Shown in pieces: positions 25,921 through 35,367 of a stretch of 64,000 nucleotides of DNA. Both the position numbers and the translations under genes were made by a program. Positions within the stretch are counted from its first letter, which is position 1. Each line of letters opens with the position of its first letter. The notes beneath the pieces were generated by a model. It was given only the letters and a program-made list of their open reading frames with translations, was not told where the DNA came from and made no database searches. Origin of the DNA: Tenacibaculum tangerinum (GTDB lineage Bacteria > Bacteroidota > Bacteroidia > Flavobacteriales > Flavobacteriaceae); contig NZ_CP122539.1 in the NCBI RefSeq assembly GCF_029853675.1, positions 372,001 to 436,000 on the forward strand, read 5' to 3'.

Positions 25921-27690
25921 ATGAAAACAAGGCTACTTTATGTGGTTGTTTTTTTGACAATTACATTTTCATCAAACTCACAAAACTTATTAAATACCAA
26001 TACTTGGACAGTTGGTTCGGGTTCTGTTTCTGGTTTTGGACAAAACGGTACCAACTCTGAAAATAGTAGGGAATATGGCATTGGTCCCGAGGGAACTAAC
26101 GTTCTGTTGTGGAAGGCTACTCCAGATGCTTCCAGTAATGCAGATGGTGGTTGGAATTCTTCTTATTCAAATATAGATCATACAAAAACGTATCGATTTG
26201 TTATTTGGTTAAAAAAGACCAATTCAAATAATGGTACTTCCTATTTTGGATTCCATAGCTATGATGGGGCACATCATTCTTTACATCTAAGCGGAACGCT
26301 TAATAGTAATCCTTATTTTTGGTATGGAGATTTACCTCAGTTAAATAAGTGGTATATGCTAGTTGGCTACGTACATGGTAGTAACTATAGTTCAACTATC
26401 AACTATGGAGCTATGTACGATGGAGATACAGGAGAAAAAATTAGATCTATCACAGACTTTAAGTTTAAGAGCTCAGCAACGAAATTAAGACATAGAACAT
26501 ATCTATATTATGACACGAATACTTCGGATAGGCAGTATTTTTACGCACCCAGAATGGAGTTGGTTGATGGTAATGAGCCACCAATAGAAGATTTATTAGG
26601 GATTAATGACGATGATAGAAACTTATTGAAAAATTACCTAGCTAACTGGACAGTAGGTTCTGGTAGCGTTGCAGGTTTTGGGCAAAACGGCACCACTTCA
26701 GAAAATAGCAGAGAGCTTGGAAGAAACCATATAGGAGAAGAAGTAATTTTATGGAAAGCAATACCTGATGCTTCTAGTAATGCAGATGGTGGTTGGAATA
26801 CTGGATGGGTTGGAGCTAGTGCTAGCATCTCCTATCGCTTTAGTGTATGGATAAAAAAAACAACATCTAATAATGGTTCTACCTATTTTGGATTTTACGC
26901 CAATGATAGTGGTTCATTAAGATTGGATGGAACTTACAATAGCAATCCATACTTTTTTGCGGGAGATTTACCAAAATTAAATAGGTGGTATTTATTAGTA
27001 GGGTATGTACATAAAAGTAGTCATACAGGAACTTCCAATACAGGAGGAATTTATGATGGTATAACGGGAGAAAAAGTTAGAACGATAACAGATTATAAGC
27101 TAAAAAGCACGGTAACTGCGTTAAGACACCGTTCGTATCTATATTACGATATCAATATACTGGATAGGCAGTATTTTTATCAACCAAGAATAGATGAAGT
27201 AAACGGTAATGAACCTACAATAACAGAATTATTTCATATTAATGATGATTCAAAATTACTACTCTCTTACGATATAGCAGGAAATCAAACACAGGCTTTT
27301 TATTGTGGTAACCCAGATTATTGCTCGCTTCCCGCGGCCAAGAAAGAAGAGGAAAATAATGAGGTAAATGAACTACCGTCGGTTGCAGAAGGTGATATGA
27401 ACAGTGAAGAAAATGAACTTTCAGAAGACCCTGAGCAAATATTCGAAAATACTGTGCGCATTTACCCGAATCCGACAACTAATTATGCCACTCTTAGTTT
27501 AAGTGACGATATATTGAAAAACATGCATTCGATAAATTTATACAATGCCAACTCAGTACTATTGAAAAATATCAAGACAAATAATACTAACATTCAACTA
27601 GATATGAGTAACATGGCAGTAGGGATGTATTTTATTCATATTCATTTGAAAAAAGGGAAAAGTATTACAAAAAAAATTGTTAAAAAATAA
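25921..27690 (+). CDS. T9SS type A sorted protein with duplicated lectin-like module
   Basis: 589 residues: a signal peptide (1-20), two copies of a ~215-residue module (from about Trp29 and Ala241) that share WTVGSGS, GFGQNGT, SENSRE, PDASSNADGGWN, GDLP and LVGYVH, then a Pro/Glu-rich spacer (about 470-508) and a type A sorting domain (about 512-589, VRIYPNPTTNYATLS to the Lys-rich end). Export by the type IX system to the cell surface is expected. Between the second module and the spacer, YDIAGNQTQAFYCGNPDYC looks like the Rhs-type linker. The Rhs gene follows 12 bases on, so the two are one operon; it may present or carry the Rhs protein. Confidence 0.82.
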   Translation: MKTRLLYVVVFLTITFSSNSQNLLNTNTWTVGSGSVSGFGQNGTNSENSREYGIGPEGTNVLLWKATPDASSNADGGWNSSYSNIDHTKTYRFVIWLKKTNSNNGTSYFGFHSYDGAHHSLHLSGTLNSNPYFWYGDLPQLNKWYMLVGYVHGSNYSSTINYGAMYDGDTGEKIRSITDFKFKSSATKLRHRTYLYYDTNTSDRQYFYAPRMELVDGNEPPIEDLLGINDDDRNLLKNYLANWTVGSGSVAGFGQNGTTSENSRELGRNHIGEEVILWKAIPDASSNADGGWNTGWVGASASISYRFSVWIKKTTSNNGSTYFGFYANDSGSLRLDGTYNSNPYFFAGDLPKLNRWYLLVGYVHKSSHTGTSNTGGIYDGITGEKVRTITDYKLKSTVTALRHRSYLYYDINILDRQYFYQPRIDEVNGNEPTITELFHINDDSKLLLSYDIAGNQTQAFYCGNPDYCSLPAAKKEEENNEVNELPSVAEGDMNSEENELSEDPEQIFENTVRIYPNPTTNYATLSLSDDILKNMHSINLYNANSVLLKNIKTNNTNIQLDMSNMAVGMYFIHIHLKKGKSITKKIVKK

Positions 27691-27702
27691 AAAGTTAAGA
27701 AG

Positions 27703-30700
27703 ATGAAAAAAAGGTTATATACACTTATTATAGTATTATTTATTGGATTTCAATATGTAAAGGCGCAAAACACAAGTAATACTTCAAAAGGAAAAATTAA
27801 AGTAGATGGACGAGAATTAAAGATAAAAACAAAAAAATCATTCAATATTAAGGTAAAAACAACTAGCGCTCAAGCAAAAGCACTACCTATTGACGAACCT
27901 TGCCTTTTAGACCCCAACACTGGGGAATGTGTTGATGTAACAGACCCAAGTGACCCAGTTATCACAACAGAAGCGGGAAGTACTGCAGGTAGTTTGTCAG
28001 TTTCTTTAACAGGTGCTGCTAGTTATTCAATACCTGTAATGGTACCTCCTGGAATAAAAGATGTAGCGCCTACCATAGGCATAAGTTATACAAGCCAAGG
28101 AGCCAATGGTTTAGCAGGATGGGGTTGGAATATTTCTGGACTATCAACAATAAGTAGAGTACCTGCTACTAAATATTATGACAATAAACACGATGGAGTT
28201 GATTTTTTAGATGATCGTTTTTCTTTAGATGGTCAACGTTTGATTTTAAAATCAGGAACTTATGGAGCAAGTGGTTCGGTGTATCAAACAGAAAATTATT
28301 CCAATATTAAAGTTGTAGCTTATGGTACTTCTCCTTATGGGAGTACCTACGGTCCGTCATACTTTATTGTATATTATCCTGACGGAACAAGAGTTTGGTA
28401 CGGTAATTCAGGAAATTCCAGAAGTAGGATAGAATGGGCTATTTTTAGATGGCAAGACCCACAAGGAAATTACATTGATTATAATTATCAATCCGATAAT
28501 GGTTTGCTGAGTATTAAAACCATTAAATATGGTGGAAGAATAGGGAGTACTTCGCCAATGAATCAGATTAATTTTACCTATGCTTCGAGGAATAGACCAG
28601 AAAGTGTTTATGTTGGAGAATATAATTTTAAGAGAACGAATCTTTTAAAAAGTATTCAAGTAACTGCAAGTGGTTCTCAATATAGAAAATATGAATTAAC
28701 TCATAATGTTAACTCTTTAGGATACAATAGGTTAATTTCTGTCAAAGAATATAATAAGGACAATAAGGAGTTGACTCCTATAACTTTTGATTATGAAACA
28801 ACGACTTCAACATTTAAAAGTAAAACTGTTTCAGGAGATCTGTATCCAGGATTTGATTATAAAACGAGTAAACTTATAGCAGGGGATTATGATGGAGATG
28901 GAAGAACTGATGTTATATTTTACGATATCACTAACAAAAATAACATTTATCTTCATTATGATTTATATAACCAATACGGAAGTTTCGCTTATCAAATCCC
29001 TACGGGTGGTTTTTCAGATGTTTTTTCTAGTACCAACCTAAACGATGTTGGAGGTATTTCAGATCAACAAACGATAACTACTGTAAAAGAAACATCATTA
29101 TCAACCTCTTCAACTTCAGCAATTAGGTTTAGAAATTATATCAAACTACCCTATGGAGTTTATGTTCAGTTTGATAAGATTTGGAACACAGCAAAATATA
29201 GAACAGATAATTATTGCGGAAGCTCTAGCTATAGGTCTATTCCAAAAAAATATATTTCAGGAGATTTTAACGGAGACGGTATCACAGATGTACTTGCTAT
29301 TGAAAAGCAATATACATCACAGTCATGTTACCCTAGAGATTGTGATGATGGTGGAGGTTTAGAACCTTTTGAATTGAAAAAAGAAGAAACAAATAATTCT
29401 AAAGAACAATCAGCAAGATTACCTATTGAAGAATGTTGTGATTGTAATTCATACACCACAAACAAATACAATGCAAAGGTCCATTTTATAGATTTAAAAA
29501 GAAATGTTACTTCTAATTTTTCTAAAATTTCTGGTTATTTAAGAAAAGGTGTTGGAACTAAGGATAGGTTTGAAGTAGGAGATCACAATGGAGATGGTAA
29601 ACAAGATATTTATCATTTTCAAGGAGGAAAATTATATGTGTATACGTTAGATGATAATAATAATTTAGTGTTGCTTTATGAAGAAACAGATTCAGGAATA
29701 AAATTATGGGATGGAAACTATCAAATTCCTATTCTTTTAGGGGATTATAACGGTGATGGAAAAACCGACTTTTTAATAGCCACGGCGAACGAATCGAAAA
29801 ATTGGAGATTTTTTATTTCAAAAGGAAAAGAATTTTACAAGGAAACTAAAAATTTAGGTATTGAATATGTGCAGGATAAACTTTTAGCTCCTTATACAGG
29901 TACAGTTAATGGAGTTACAATGGACAATCCGTACATTGAATTTAGATATGTAGCTCAAGATGTCAACGGTGATGGTAAGACAGATCTTATTGTTCATAAT
30001 GTTTTTGCGCCTTATTCATCGTATGACAAGTCCGTAGAATATATTAGCGTACATAAAAATACCTTCAACATTTCAGATGCAAGCCCAACATTTCCTTTAG
30101 AGTTTAAGTATGAGAAAAACAATGGAGGAGTTAATAAGTATGGAATGCCAATTTTTTTAGAATCCAACCGTACGAATGGTAACTTAGAATATGGTTATGT
30201 AAGTGTAAACAATATATTTATGTATGAGTTTGCGAAAGACCATAGAAAAGATGGGCTGTTAAAAAATGTTACGAATAATGGAGTTAAGGTAACTATAGAT
30301 TATGAACGCCTAGGAGATTCAGATAATTACGGACCTGTAGTGTATACTCCAAATTATGGTCAAGTTTATCCTTACTTCAACGTGAATCGAGCTCCTTCTT
30401 TTCAATTAGTTAAAAAATTGACTGAAGAAGGTGCTGGCATTAAACGCTATCAAGACTTTAGATACGAAGGGGCAGTTTCTAATATTAATATAGGGTTCCA
30501 AGGGTTTGTCAAAACTAGACGAAGTAATTGGTACGGTAATGATGTAAGTACGCTATGGACAATATCAAAGCATGATGTTACCAAAAAGGGAGCAGTCACA
30601 GAGCAGTGGGTTTCTACTTCCTCCTATGAGGTAAGTAATTATATGTCTAAGACTACTTATACATACAGCTCAAGTTTATCATCTAATAAGGTGTTTATAA

Positions 30701-33700
30701 TTGTACCGACTAAAATAGAGCAGCATGATGCACTAACAGGAGTAACAACAACCAAAACAATAACATATGATTCTTATAAAAATCCGTTGACTGAAAACAC
30801 TGTTTACAATGGAGGTAATGAAAATATCACATATACGTATAGTAATAATATTTCTGTCAATAGTCAATACTATCATGTAGGTAGATTAACAAAAAAAGTA
30901 GAAACTAACACTATTGGAGCAAATGTTTTCACAACAGAAGAAGAGTATAGCTACAATAATAACTTATTGACACAACAAAAAGTAAAAGGCAATGGAACTT
31001 CTTGGAATATAGAAAGTTATACGTATGATGTTTATGGAAATGTAATTGAAAAAACATTAACTCCTAGTGGTGATGTTATACCAAGAACAGAAAAATTTAA
31101 GTACGATATTCCTACTAAACGTTTTTTGATTGAGTCAACCGATGTAGAGGAACAAGTGACTAAATTTACCTATGATATTTTTGGTAATCCTCTGACTGCT
31201 ACTAACCCTTACAATCAAATAACTACTTTTACTTATGATGGATGGAATCGCTTGATTTCTGAGAAAAACTATTTAGGAAAAGTAACCAATTATATTTATA
31301 CGTACTTAAACGGAGGGGGAATAAGAGAAACTACTAACTATCCTCAAGGAAAAGATAGAATAAAAGAGTATAATGCTTTAGGCTGGGTAATTAAAAGAGG
31401 AGAATTAAGCATTAATAATAAATGGATGTATAAAAGTATACACTATGATGTTGTTGGGCGGATCGTTAAGGAGAGTGAACCTTATTTTAGCTTCCCAAGT
31501 CAATGGAATACTACTTCATATGATAACTATGGACGAGTAGTTAATAAAACTACTTTTAATGGTTTACTAGCGAATATCAGTTATAATGGTTTAATCGTAA
31601 CAGTTGACGATGGGACTAAAACAGTAAAAACCACAAAAGATGGTATGGATAACATAACCAAAGTGGAGGATAATGGAGGTATTGTTACATATACATACCA
31701 TGGTAATGGCGTCATGAAATCTGCGAATTATGGTAGTCATGTAGTAAGCACCGAAATAGATGGCTGGGGAAGGAAAATAAAATTAACTGATCCATCTGCT
31801 GGTCTATATACTTATGAATATAATAGTATTGGAGAAATTTTAAAGGAAACTAGTCCGAAGGGATACACAGGATACGATTATGATGGGTATGGTAAGATTA
31901 CAAAAAAGGAAATTAAAGGAGATGAAACAGACATGTATCTTACCTACGAATACAATGCCGATAATTTGCTATCGTACATACGAGGAAAAAATGTTAGAAC
32001 CAATGAAGACTATTTATATACCTACCTATATGATAGTCAAAAAAGGCTATATACGACTAAAGAGCAAAATGGTAAAGCCTATTTTGAACATCAAGTAACA
32101 AGAGATGGGTATGGTCGAGTAGATTCTGAAACTTATATTAGTAAAAATACTGGAAATAATGTAAGTAGCACAGTCAAAGTTCGAAATATATTTGATGCTA
32201 ATTCTGGTATTTTAAAAGAAATCCAAGATTTTAACAACAATACTTCTTTATGGAAATTAAAAGAAGTAAATGAAAGAGGACAAGCTAAAGAAGTGTTATT
32301 AGGTAACGGTATAATTAAAAAAAGAACCTATGATCAATATGGTTTTTTAACCAAAATGTTAGACCAAAATTCCGATGCTACAAAAATAGCGTTAAACCTT
32401 GAGTATAGCTTTAATACAGCCAGAGGGAATTTAAACAATAGAAAGAATAATAATTTAAGTTGGAATGAAAGCTTCACCTATGATAACTTAGACCGTTTAA
32501 CAAATATTTCGGGTTCAGTAAGTAGAGCACAGAACTACGATGATCGAGGTCGTATTACCTCAAATTCTACAATAGGAACATATAATTACGGGAGTACTAC
32601 TTCGTATCGTTTACAAGAAGTAGATTTAAATACCCAAGGAGATTTGTATTATCAAAATCATCCCTTGCAAAAAATTACATACAATGCGTATAAAAAACCA
32701 GTATCAATTTCAGTAAAAGATAAAGCAAAAGTAGATTTTGAATACGGTTTGTTACAAAATAGGAGTCATGCTTACTATGGAGGGAACGAGGATAATAAAT
32801 TAGATCGTAGGTATCAAAAACATTATTCAGCAATAAGTCCTGTTGAAATAGAAATAGATAAACAAGGAAACACAAAAATTATTACGTATGTTGGTGGAGA
32901 TGCCTACTCAGCCCCAGTGATGCATGTAAAGCAAACAGCTTCAGGTAGAGCTAATGGCTATCATTATTTACATAGAGATTATTTAAATAGCGTTCTAGCA
33001 ATAACTAAGAGTGATGGAACAGTACAAGAACAACGACAATTTGGTGCCTGGGGAGAAATTGATAAATTTAAAAGCTTGAATAGCGAAATTGATTTTGAAT
33101 ATGGCTCTACACTGCTAAATCGTGGCTATACAGGACATGAACATTTTATGGGAGTTGCTTTGATACACATGAATGGCCGTATGTATGATGCAAAACTAGG
33201 ACGTTTTTTGTCTCCTGATAATTATATACAAGATCCCTTTAGCACACAAAGTTTTAACAGATTTGGCTACGTTTGGAATAATCCCTTAAAGTTCACAGAC
33301 CAAAGTGGAGAGCTGGGCTTTATAGCAGCAGCTTTAATAGGAGCTTTAATAAGTGTAACAACAAATGGAATAATTAACTCCATTGAAGGACGTCCATTTT
33401 TTCAAGGAGCTGGGTTAGCAGCTTTAACAGGAGCTATAGGGGGAGCTCTATCTTTTGGTATTGGAGAAATAACCCAAGGATTGCAAGGAATATTAAAAGT
33501 AGGTGTACAAGCTGTTATGCATGGATATTTAGGAGGGATGATGTCTTCAGCCATGGGAGGTGAATTTATACATGGCTTTGCAGCAGGAGCATTGGGCTCC
33601 TTAGTATCATCTGGTATGGAAGGTCTATATGGAGATAAAACTTCAGATTTTTGGAGAGCCGCAGGAACTATAACTGCTGGTTCTCTCTCTGGTGGAGTTG

Positions 33701-34194
33701 GTAGTGTTATTACTGGTGGTAAATTTTGGGATGGATTTAGAAATGGAGCAATTAGTTCTTCTTTGAACCATGTTGCCCATTCACTATTAAATCCGAAACC
33801 TAAATGGGAGTATAAGGGGAAAAAATATACATCTAAAGCGAAATTATACAGAGATATATTAATAGACCAAGCTGCAGAACAATTTGGGATAAAAGATTTA
33901 ATTGCTCTAGCGGCAGCTATAGACGGGGTTGGATTAATAGATAAACCTTTCCAAGCAAAAGGTGCTTCTAAAGGGACTTCTTATGCTTCAAAATATGGTT
34001 CTAAGCTTTTCCCGCAAGAAATGCCAAGAAGATTACCTACACATTTTAGAGGAGGCTCGTTAAGATATACAAAGGTTTTTGGAAGGTTTCTTGGAAGATT
34101 AGCTGGTCCAGTGGGTTGGGGAATTTTAATTTATGATGTTGGGAAAACATTATATAACACCCAGATGATTTATAACAGTATTGTAGACAATTAA
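27703..34194 (+). CDS. SpvB / FG-GAP / Rhs-repeat polymorphic toxin-like protein (2163 aa)
   Basis: An intact 2163-residue secreted giant. Signal peptide 1-22 (YVKAQ). A SpvB-type domain (about 85-250: AGSLSVSLTGAASYSIPV, GLAGWGWNISGLSTISR). FG-GAP calcium-binding repeats (GDYDGDGRTD, GDFNGDGITD, GDHNGDGKQD, GDYNGDGKTD, DVNGDGKTD, about 395-770). Rhs/YD repeats (about 1050-1780). The Rhs core end GRFLSPDNYIQDPF...YVWNNPLKFTDQSGE (about 1828-1870). The ~295 residues after it are the variable C-terminal part: a Gly/Ala-rich hydrophobic stretch, then a unique tip (about 2025-2163) ending GWGILIYDVGKTLYN. The tip family is unknown to me. By analogy with Rhs/TcC toxins it would be caged in the Rhs barrel and released into a neighbour cell. 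A Cys-rich loop (about 542-590) interrupts an FG-GAP blade. Confidence 0.88.
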   Translation: MKKRLYTLIIVLFIGFQYVKAQNTSNTSKGKIKVDGRELKIKTKKSFNIKVKTTSAQAKALPIDEPCLLDPNTGECVDVTDPSDPVITTEAGSTAGSLSVSLTGAASYSIPVMVPPGIKDVAPTIGISYTSQGANGLAGWGWNISGLSTISRVPATKYYDNKHDGVDFLDDRFSLDGQRLILKSGTYGASGSVYQTENYSNIKVVAYGTSPYGSTYGPSYFIVYYPDGTRVWYGNSGNSRSRIEWAIFRWQDPQGNYIDYNYQSDNGLLSIKTIKYGGRIGSTSPMNQINFTYASRNRPESVYVGEYNFKRTNLLKSIQVTASGSQYRKYELTHNVNSLGYNRLISVKEYNKDNKELTPITFDYETTTSTFKSKTVSGDLYPGFDYKTSKLIAGDYDGDGRTDVIFYDITNKNNIYLHYDLYNQYGSFAYQIPTGGFSDVFSSTNLNDVGGISDQQTITTVKETSLSTSSTSAIRFRNYIKLPYGVYVQFDKIWNTAKYRTDNYCGSSSYRSIPKKYISGDFNGDGITDVLAIEKQYTSQSCYPRDCDDGGGLEPFELKKEETNNSKEQSARLPIEECCDCNSYTTNKYNAKVHFIDLKRNVTSNFSKISGYLRKGVGTKDRFEVGDHNGDGKQDIYHFQGGKLYVYTLDDNNNLVLLYEETDSGIKLWDGNYQIPILLGDYNGDGKTDFLIATANESKNWRFFISKGKEFYKETKNLGIEYVQDKLLAPYTGTVNGVTMDNPYIEFRYVAQDVNGDGKTDLIVHNVFAPYSSYDKSVEYISVHKNTFNISDASPTFPLEFKYEKNNGGVNKYGMPIFLESNRTNGNLEYGYVSVNNIFMYEFAKDHRKDGLLKNVTNNGVKVTIDYERLGDSDNYGPVVYTPNYGQVYPYFNVNRAPSFQLVKKLTEEGAGIKRYQDFRYEGAVSNINIGFQGFVKTRRSNWYGNDVSTLWTISKHDVTKKGAVTEQWVSTSSYEVSNYMSKTTYTYSSSLSSNKVFIIVPTKIEQHDALTGVTTTKTITYDSYKNPLTENTVYNGGNENITYTYSNNISVNSQYYHVGRLTKKVETNTIGANVFTTEEEYSYNNNLLTQQKVKGNGTSWNIESYTYDVYGNVIEKTLTPSGDVIPRTEKFKYDIPTKRFLIESTDVEEQVTKFTYDIFGNPLTATNPYNQITTFTYDGWNRLISEKNYLGKVTNYIYTYLNGGGIRETTNYPQGKDRIKEYNALGWVIKRGELSINNKWMYKSIHYDVVGRIVKESEPYFSFPSQWNTTSYDNYGRVVNKTTFNGLLANISYNGLIVTVDDGTKTVKTTKDGMDNITKVEDNGGIVTYTYHGNGVMKSANYGSHVVSTEIDGWGRKIKLTDPSAGLYTYEYNSIGEILKETSPKGYTGYDYDGYGKITKKEIKGDETDMYLTYEYNADNLLSYIRGKNVRTNEDYLYTYLYDSQKRLYTTKEQNGKAYFEHQVTRDGYGRVDSETYISKNTGNNVSSTVKVRNIFDANSGILKEIQDFNNNTSLWKLKEVNERGQAKEVLLGNGIIKKRTYDQYGFLTKMLDQNSDATKIALNLEYSFNTARGNLNNRKNNNLSWNESFTYDNLDRLTNISGSVSRAQNYDDRGRITSNSTIGTYNYGSTTSYRLQEVDLNTQGDLYYQNHPLQKITYNAYKKPVSISVKDKAKVDFEYGLLQNRSHAYYGGNEDNKLDRRYQKHYSAISPVEIEIDKQGNTKIITYVGGDAYSAPVMHVKQTASGRANGYHYLHRDYLNSVLAITKSDGTVQEQRQFGAWGEIDKFKSLNSEIDFEYGSTLLNRGYTGHEHFMGVALIHMNGRMYDAKLGRFLSPDNYIQDPFSTQSFNRFGYVWNNPLKFTDQSGELGFIAAALIGALISVTTNGIINSIEGRPFFQGAGLAALTGAIGGALSFGIGEITQGLQGILKVGVQAVMHGYLGGMMSSAMGGEFIHGFAAGALGSLVSSGMEGLYGDKTSDFWRAAGTITAGSLSGGVGSVITGGKFWDGFRNGAISSSLNHVAHSLLNPKPKWEYKGKKYTSKAKLYRDILIDQAAEQFGIKDLIALAAAIDGVGLIDKPFQAKGASKGTSYASKYGSKLFPQEMPRRLPTHFRGGSLRYTKVFGRFLGRLAGPVGWGILIYDVGKTLYNTQMIYNSIVDN

Positions 34195-34208
34195 AGTATG
34201 TAATAATT

Positions 34209-34526
34209 ATGACTAATTTAGAGTTAATCAAAGAGATATCTTTTAAATTTGTAGGTATTTCAAATATATCTTTAAAAACGAAAATAGGTAAGGATTTGGG
34301 GTTAGATGGTGATGATGCAAAAGAATTTTTAGAATTAATTTTTGCTGAATTTAATTTTGAAGGAAAAAAATTTCCTTTTGAATACTATTTCAATTACGAA
34401 AATGATTTATGGGGAGTTAAGAATTTTTTTAATAAAATTTTTAACCCAAAAAAATATATTTCTCAAAAAGATATTACGATTGGTGAGATAATTCAATTTA
34501 TAGAAACTAATAAAAATGAGATATAA
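34209..34526 (+). CDS. DUF1493 (acyl-carrier-like) protein, candidate immunity gene
   Basis: 105 residues, no signal peptide, with the DUF1493 signature DLGLDGDDAKEFLELIFAEF followed by the aromatic FEYYF and a conserved EN pair, then DITIGEIIQFIE. These proteins have an acyl-carrier-like helical fold but lack the DSL serine. The gene lies 12 bases after the Rhs stop, the place immunity genes usually take in polymorphic toxin loci, and overlaps the next gene by 11 bases. A second DUF1493 protein is encoded at 63146. Immunity is inferred from position only. Confidence 0.75.
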   Translation: MTNLELIKEISFKFVGISNISLKTKIGKDLGLDGDDAKEFLELIFAEFNFEGKKFPFEYYFNYENDLWGVKNFFNKIFNPKKYISQKDITIGEIIQFIETNKNEI

Positions 34527-35313
34527 AAAAATAATATTAATTCTTCCTTTTCTTCTATTGGCATGTAGTTCAGACGAAGACCCAATTACAGAACCACAAG
34601 AAGATTCATTAGCAATAGAGTTAGTTACTTCAAAAGCACTAGTAGCTATTGACGAAGTTGTGTCCTTCCAGGTAAAAGCAAACAAGCCTTTTAGTAGTAT
34701 TACCTATTCTACAGATAATTTTACTACTTTTAAAACAGTAAGTAAAAGTTTAGGAGATTCGTTTGGTACAAGTTTACCTTTGTATGTAAATACAGCGAAT
34801 ATTGGAGTTATCTCCTACAGCATTCGAGTAGAGGATGATGCGGGTAAAAAAGCAAGTAGCACTATTAGTTTTACCATAGAAAAAGGAAATGCTGTGCACC
34901 TTAAAGAAGTATTAGTTAACAGCTTTTATGATAAAGACAATACTTGGGATACAGAATTTTCTAATACAGATCCTAACAGATTAGCAGACGTATTTTTTTT
35001 CTTGCAGAAACCTCAAATAGGTATTCTATCAGGTCAACTTCAACAACGACCTTGGTTTGAATCTTCTGTCAAGGAGAACCAAGGAGATTTAACATGGAAT
35101 CTTTCACAAAAAGAGTTGTATGTAAATCCAAATGCTACGGTTGAATTTGCTTTGGCTGATGATGATGGAGGAGGTATAGGACAAGATTTACTATTAGGTC
35201 CTCCATACGGACGAGAGATCGATTTGTCATTACACCGTAATACAAAACCAAGCAATATTACTCTAGAGGATATCTCTATTAATTTAAATGTCGATTTTGG
35301 CCTAGAATGGTAA
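34516..35313 (+). CDS. surface or periplasmic lipoprotein of unknown function
   Basis: 265 residues with a lipoprotein signal (lipobox LLLAC, Cys17) followed by SSDED, the acidic tether common in flavobacterial surface lipoproteins. Residues about 30-125 look like an Ig/cadherin-like beta domain (VDEVVSFQVKA, SYSIRVEDDAG). The C-terminal half (LADVFFFLQKPQIGILSG, ADDDGGGIGQDLLLGPPYG) is unrecognised. Its start overlaps the DUF1493 gene by 11 bases, so it belongs to the Rhs transcript. Confidence 0.75.
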   Translation: MRYKKIILILPFLLLACSSDEDPITEPQEDSLAIELVTSKALVAIDEVVSFQVKANKPFSSITYSTDNFTTFKTVSKSLGDSFGTSLPLYVNTANIGVISYSIRVEDDAGKKASSTISFTIEKGNAVHLKEVLVNSFYDKDNTWDTEFSNTDPNRLADVFFFLQKPQIGILSGQLQQRPWFESSVKENQGDLTWNLSQKELYVNPNATVEFALADDDGGGIGQDLLLGPPYGREIDLSLHRNTKPSNITLEDISINLNVDFGLEW

Positions 35314-35367
35314 GCAGAAAATAACTGATTTCATTTCTGTAAAATCATAGAATTTTGTTAATAATAA

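Noticed and set aside
27703..34194. Frameshift or fusion break in the Rhs gene
   Set aside because: The frame is open throughout and the domain order is continuous, so the gene is intact.
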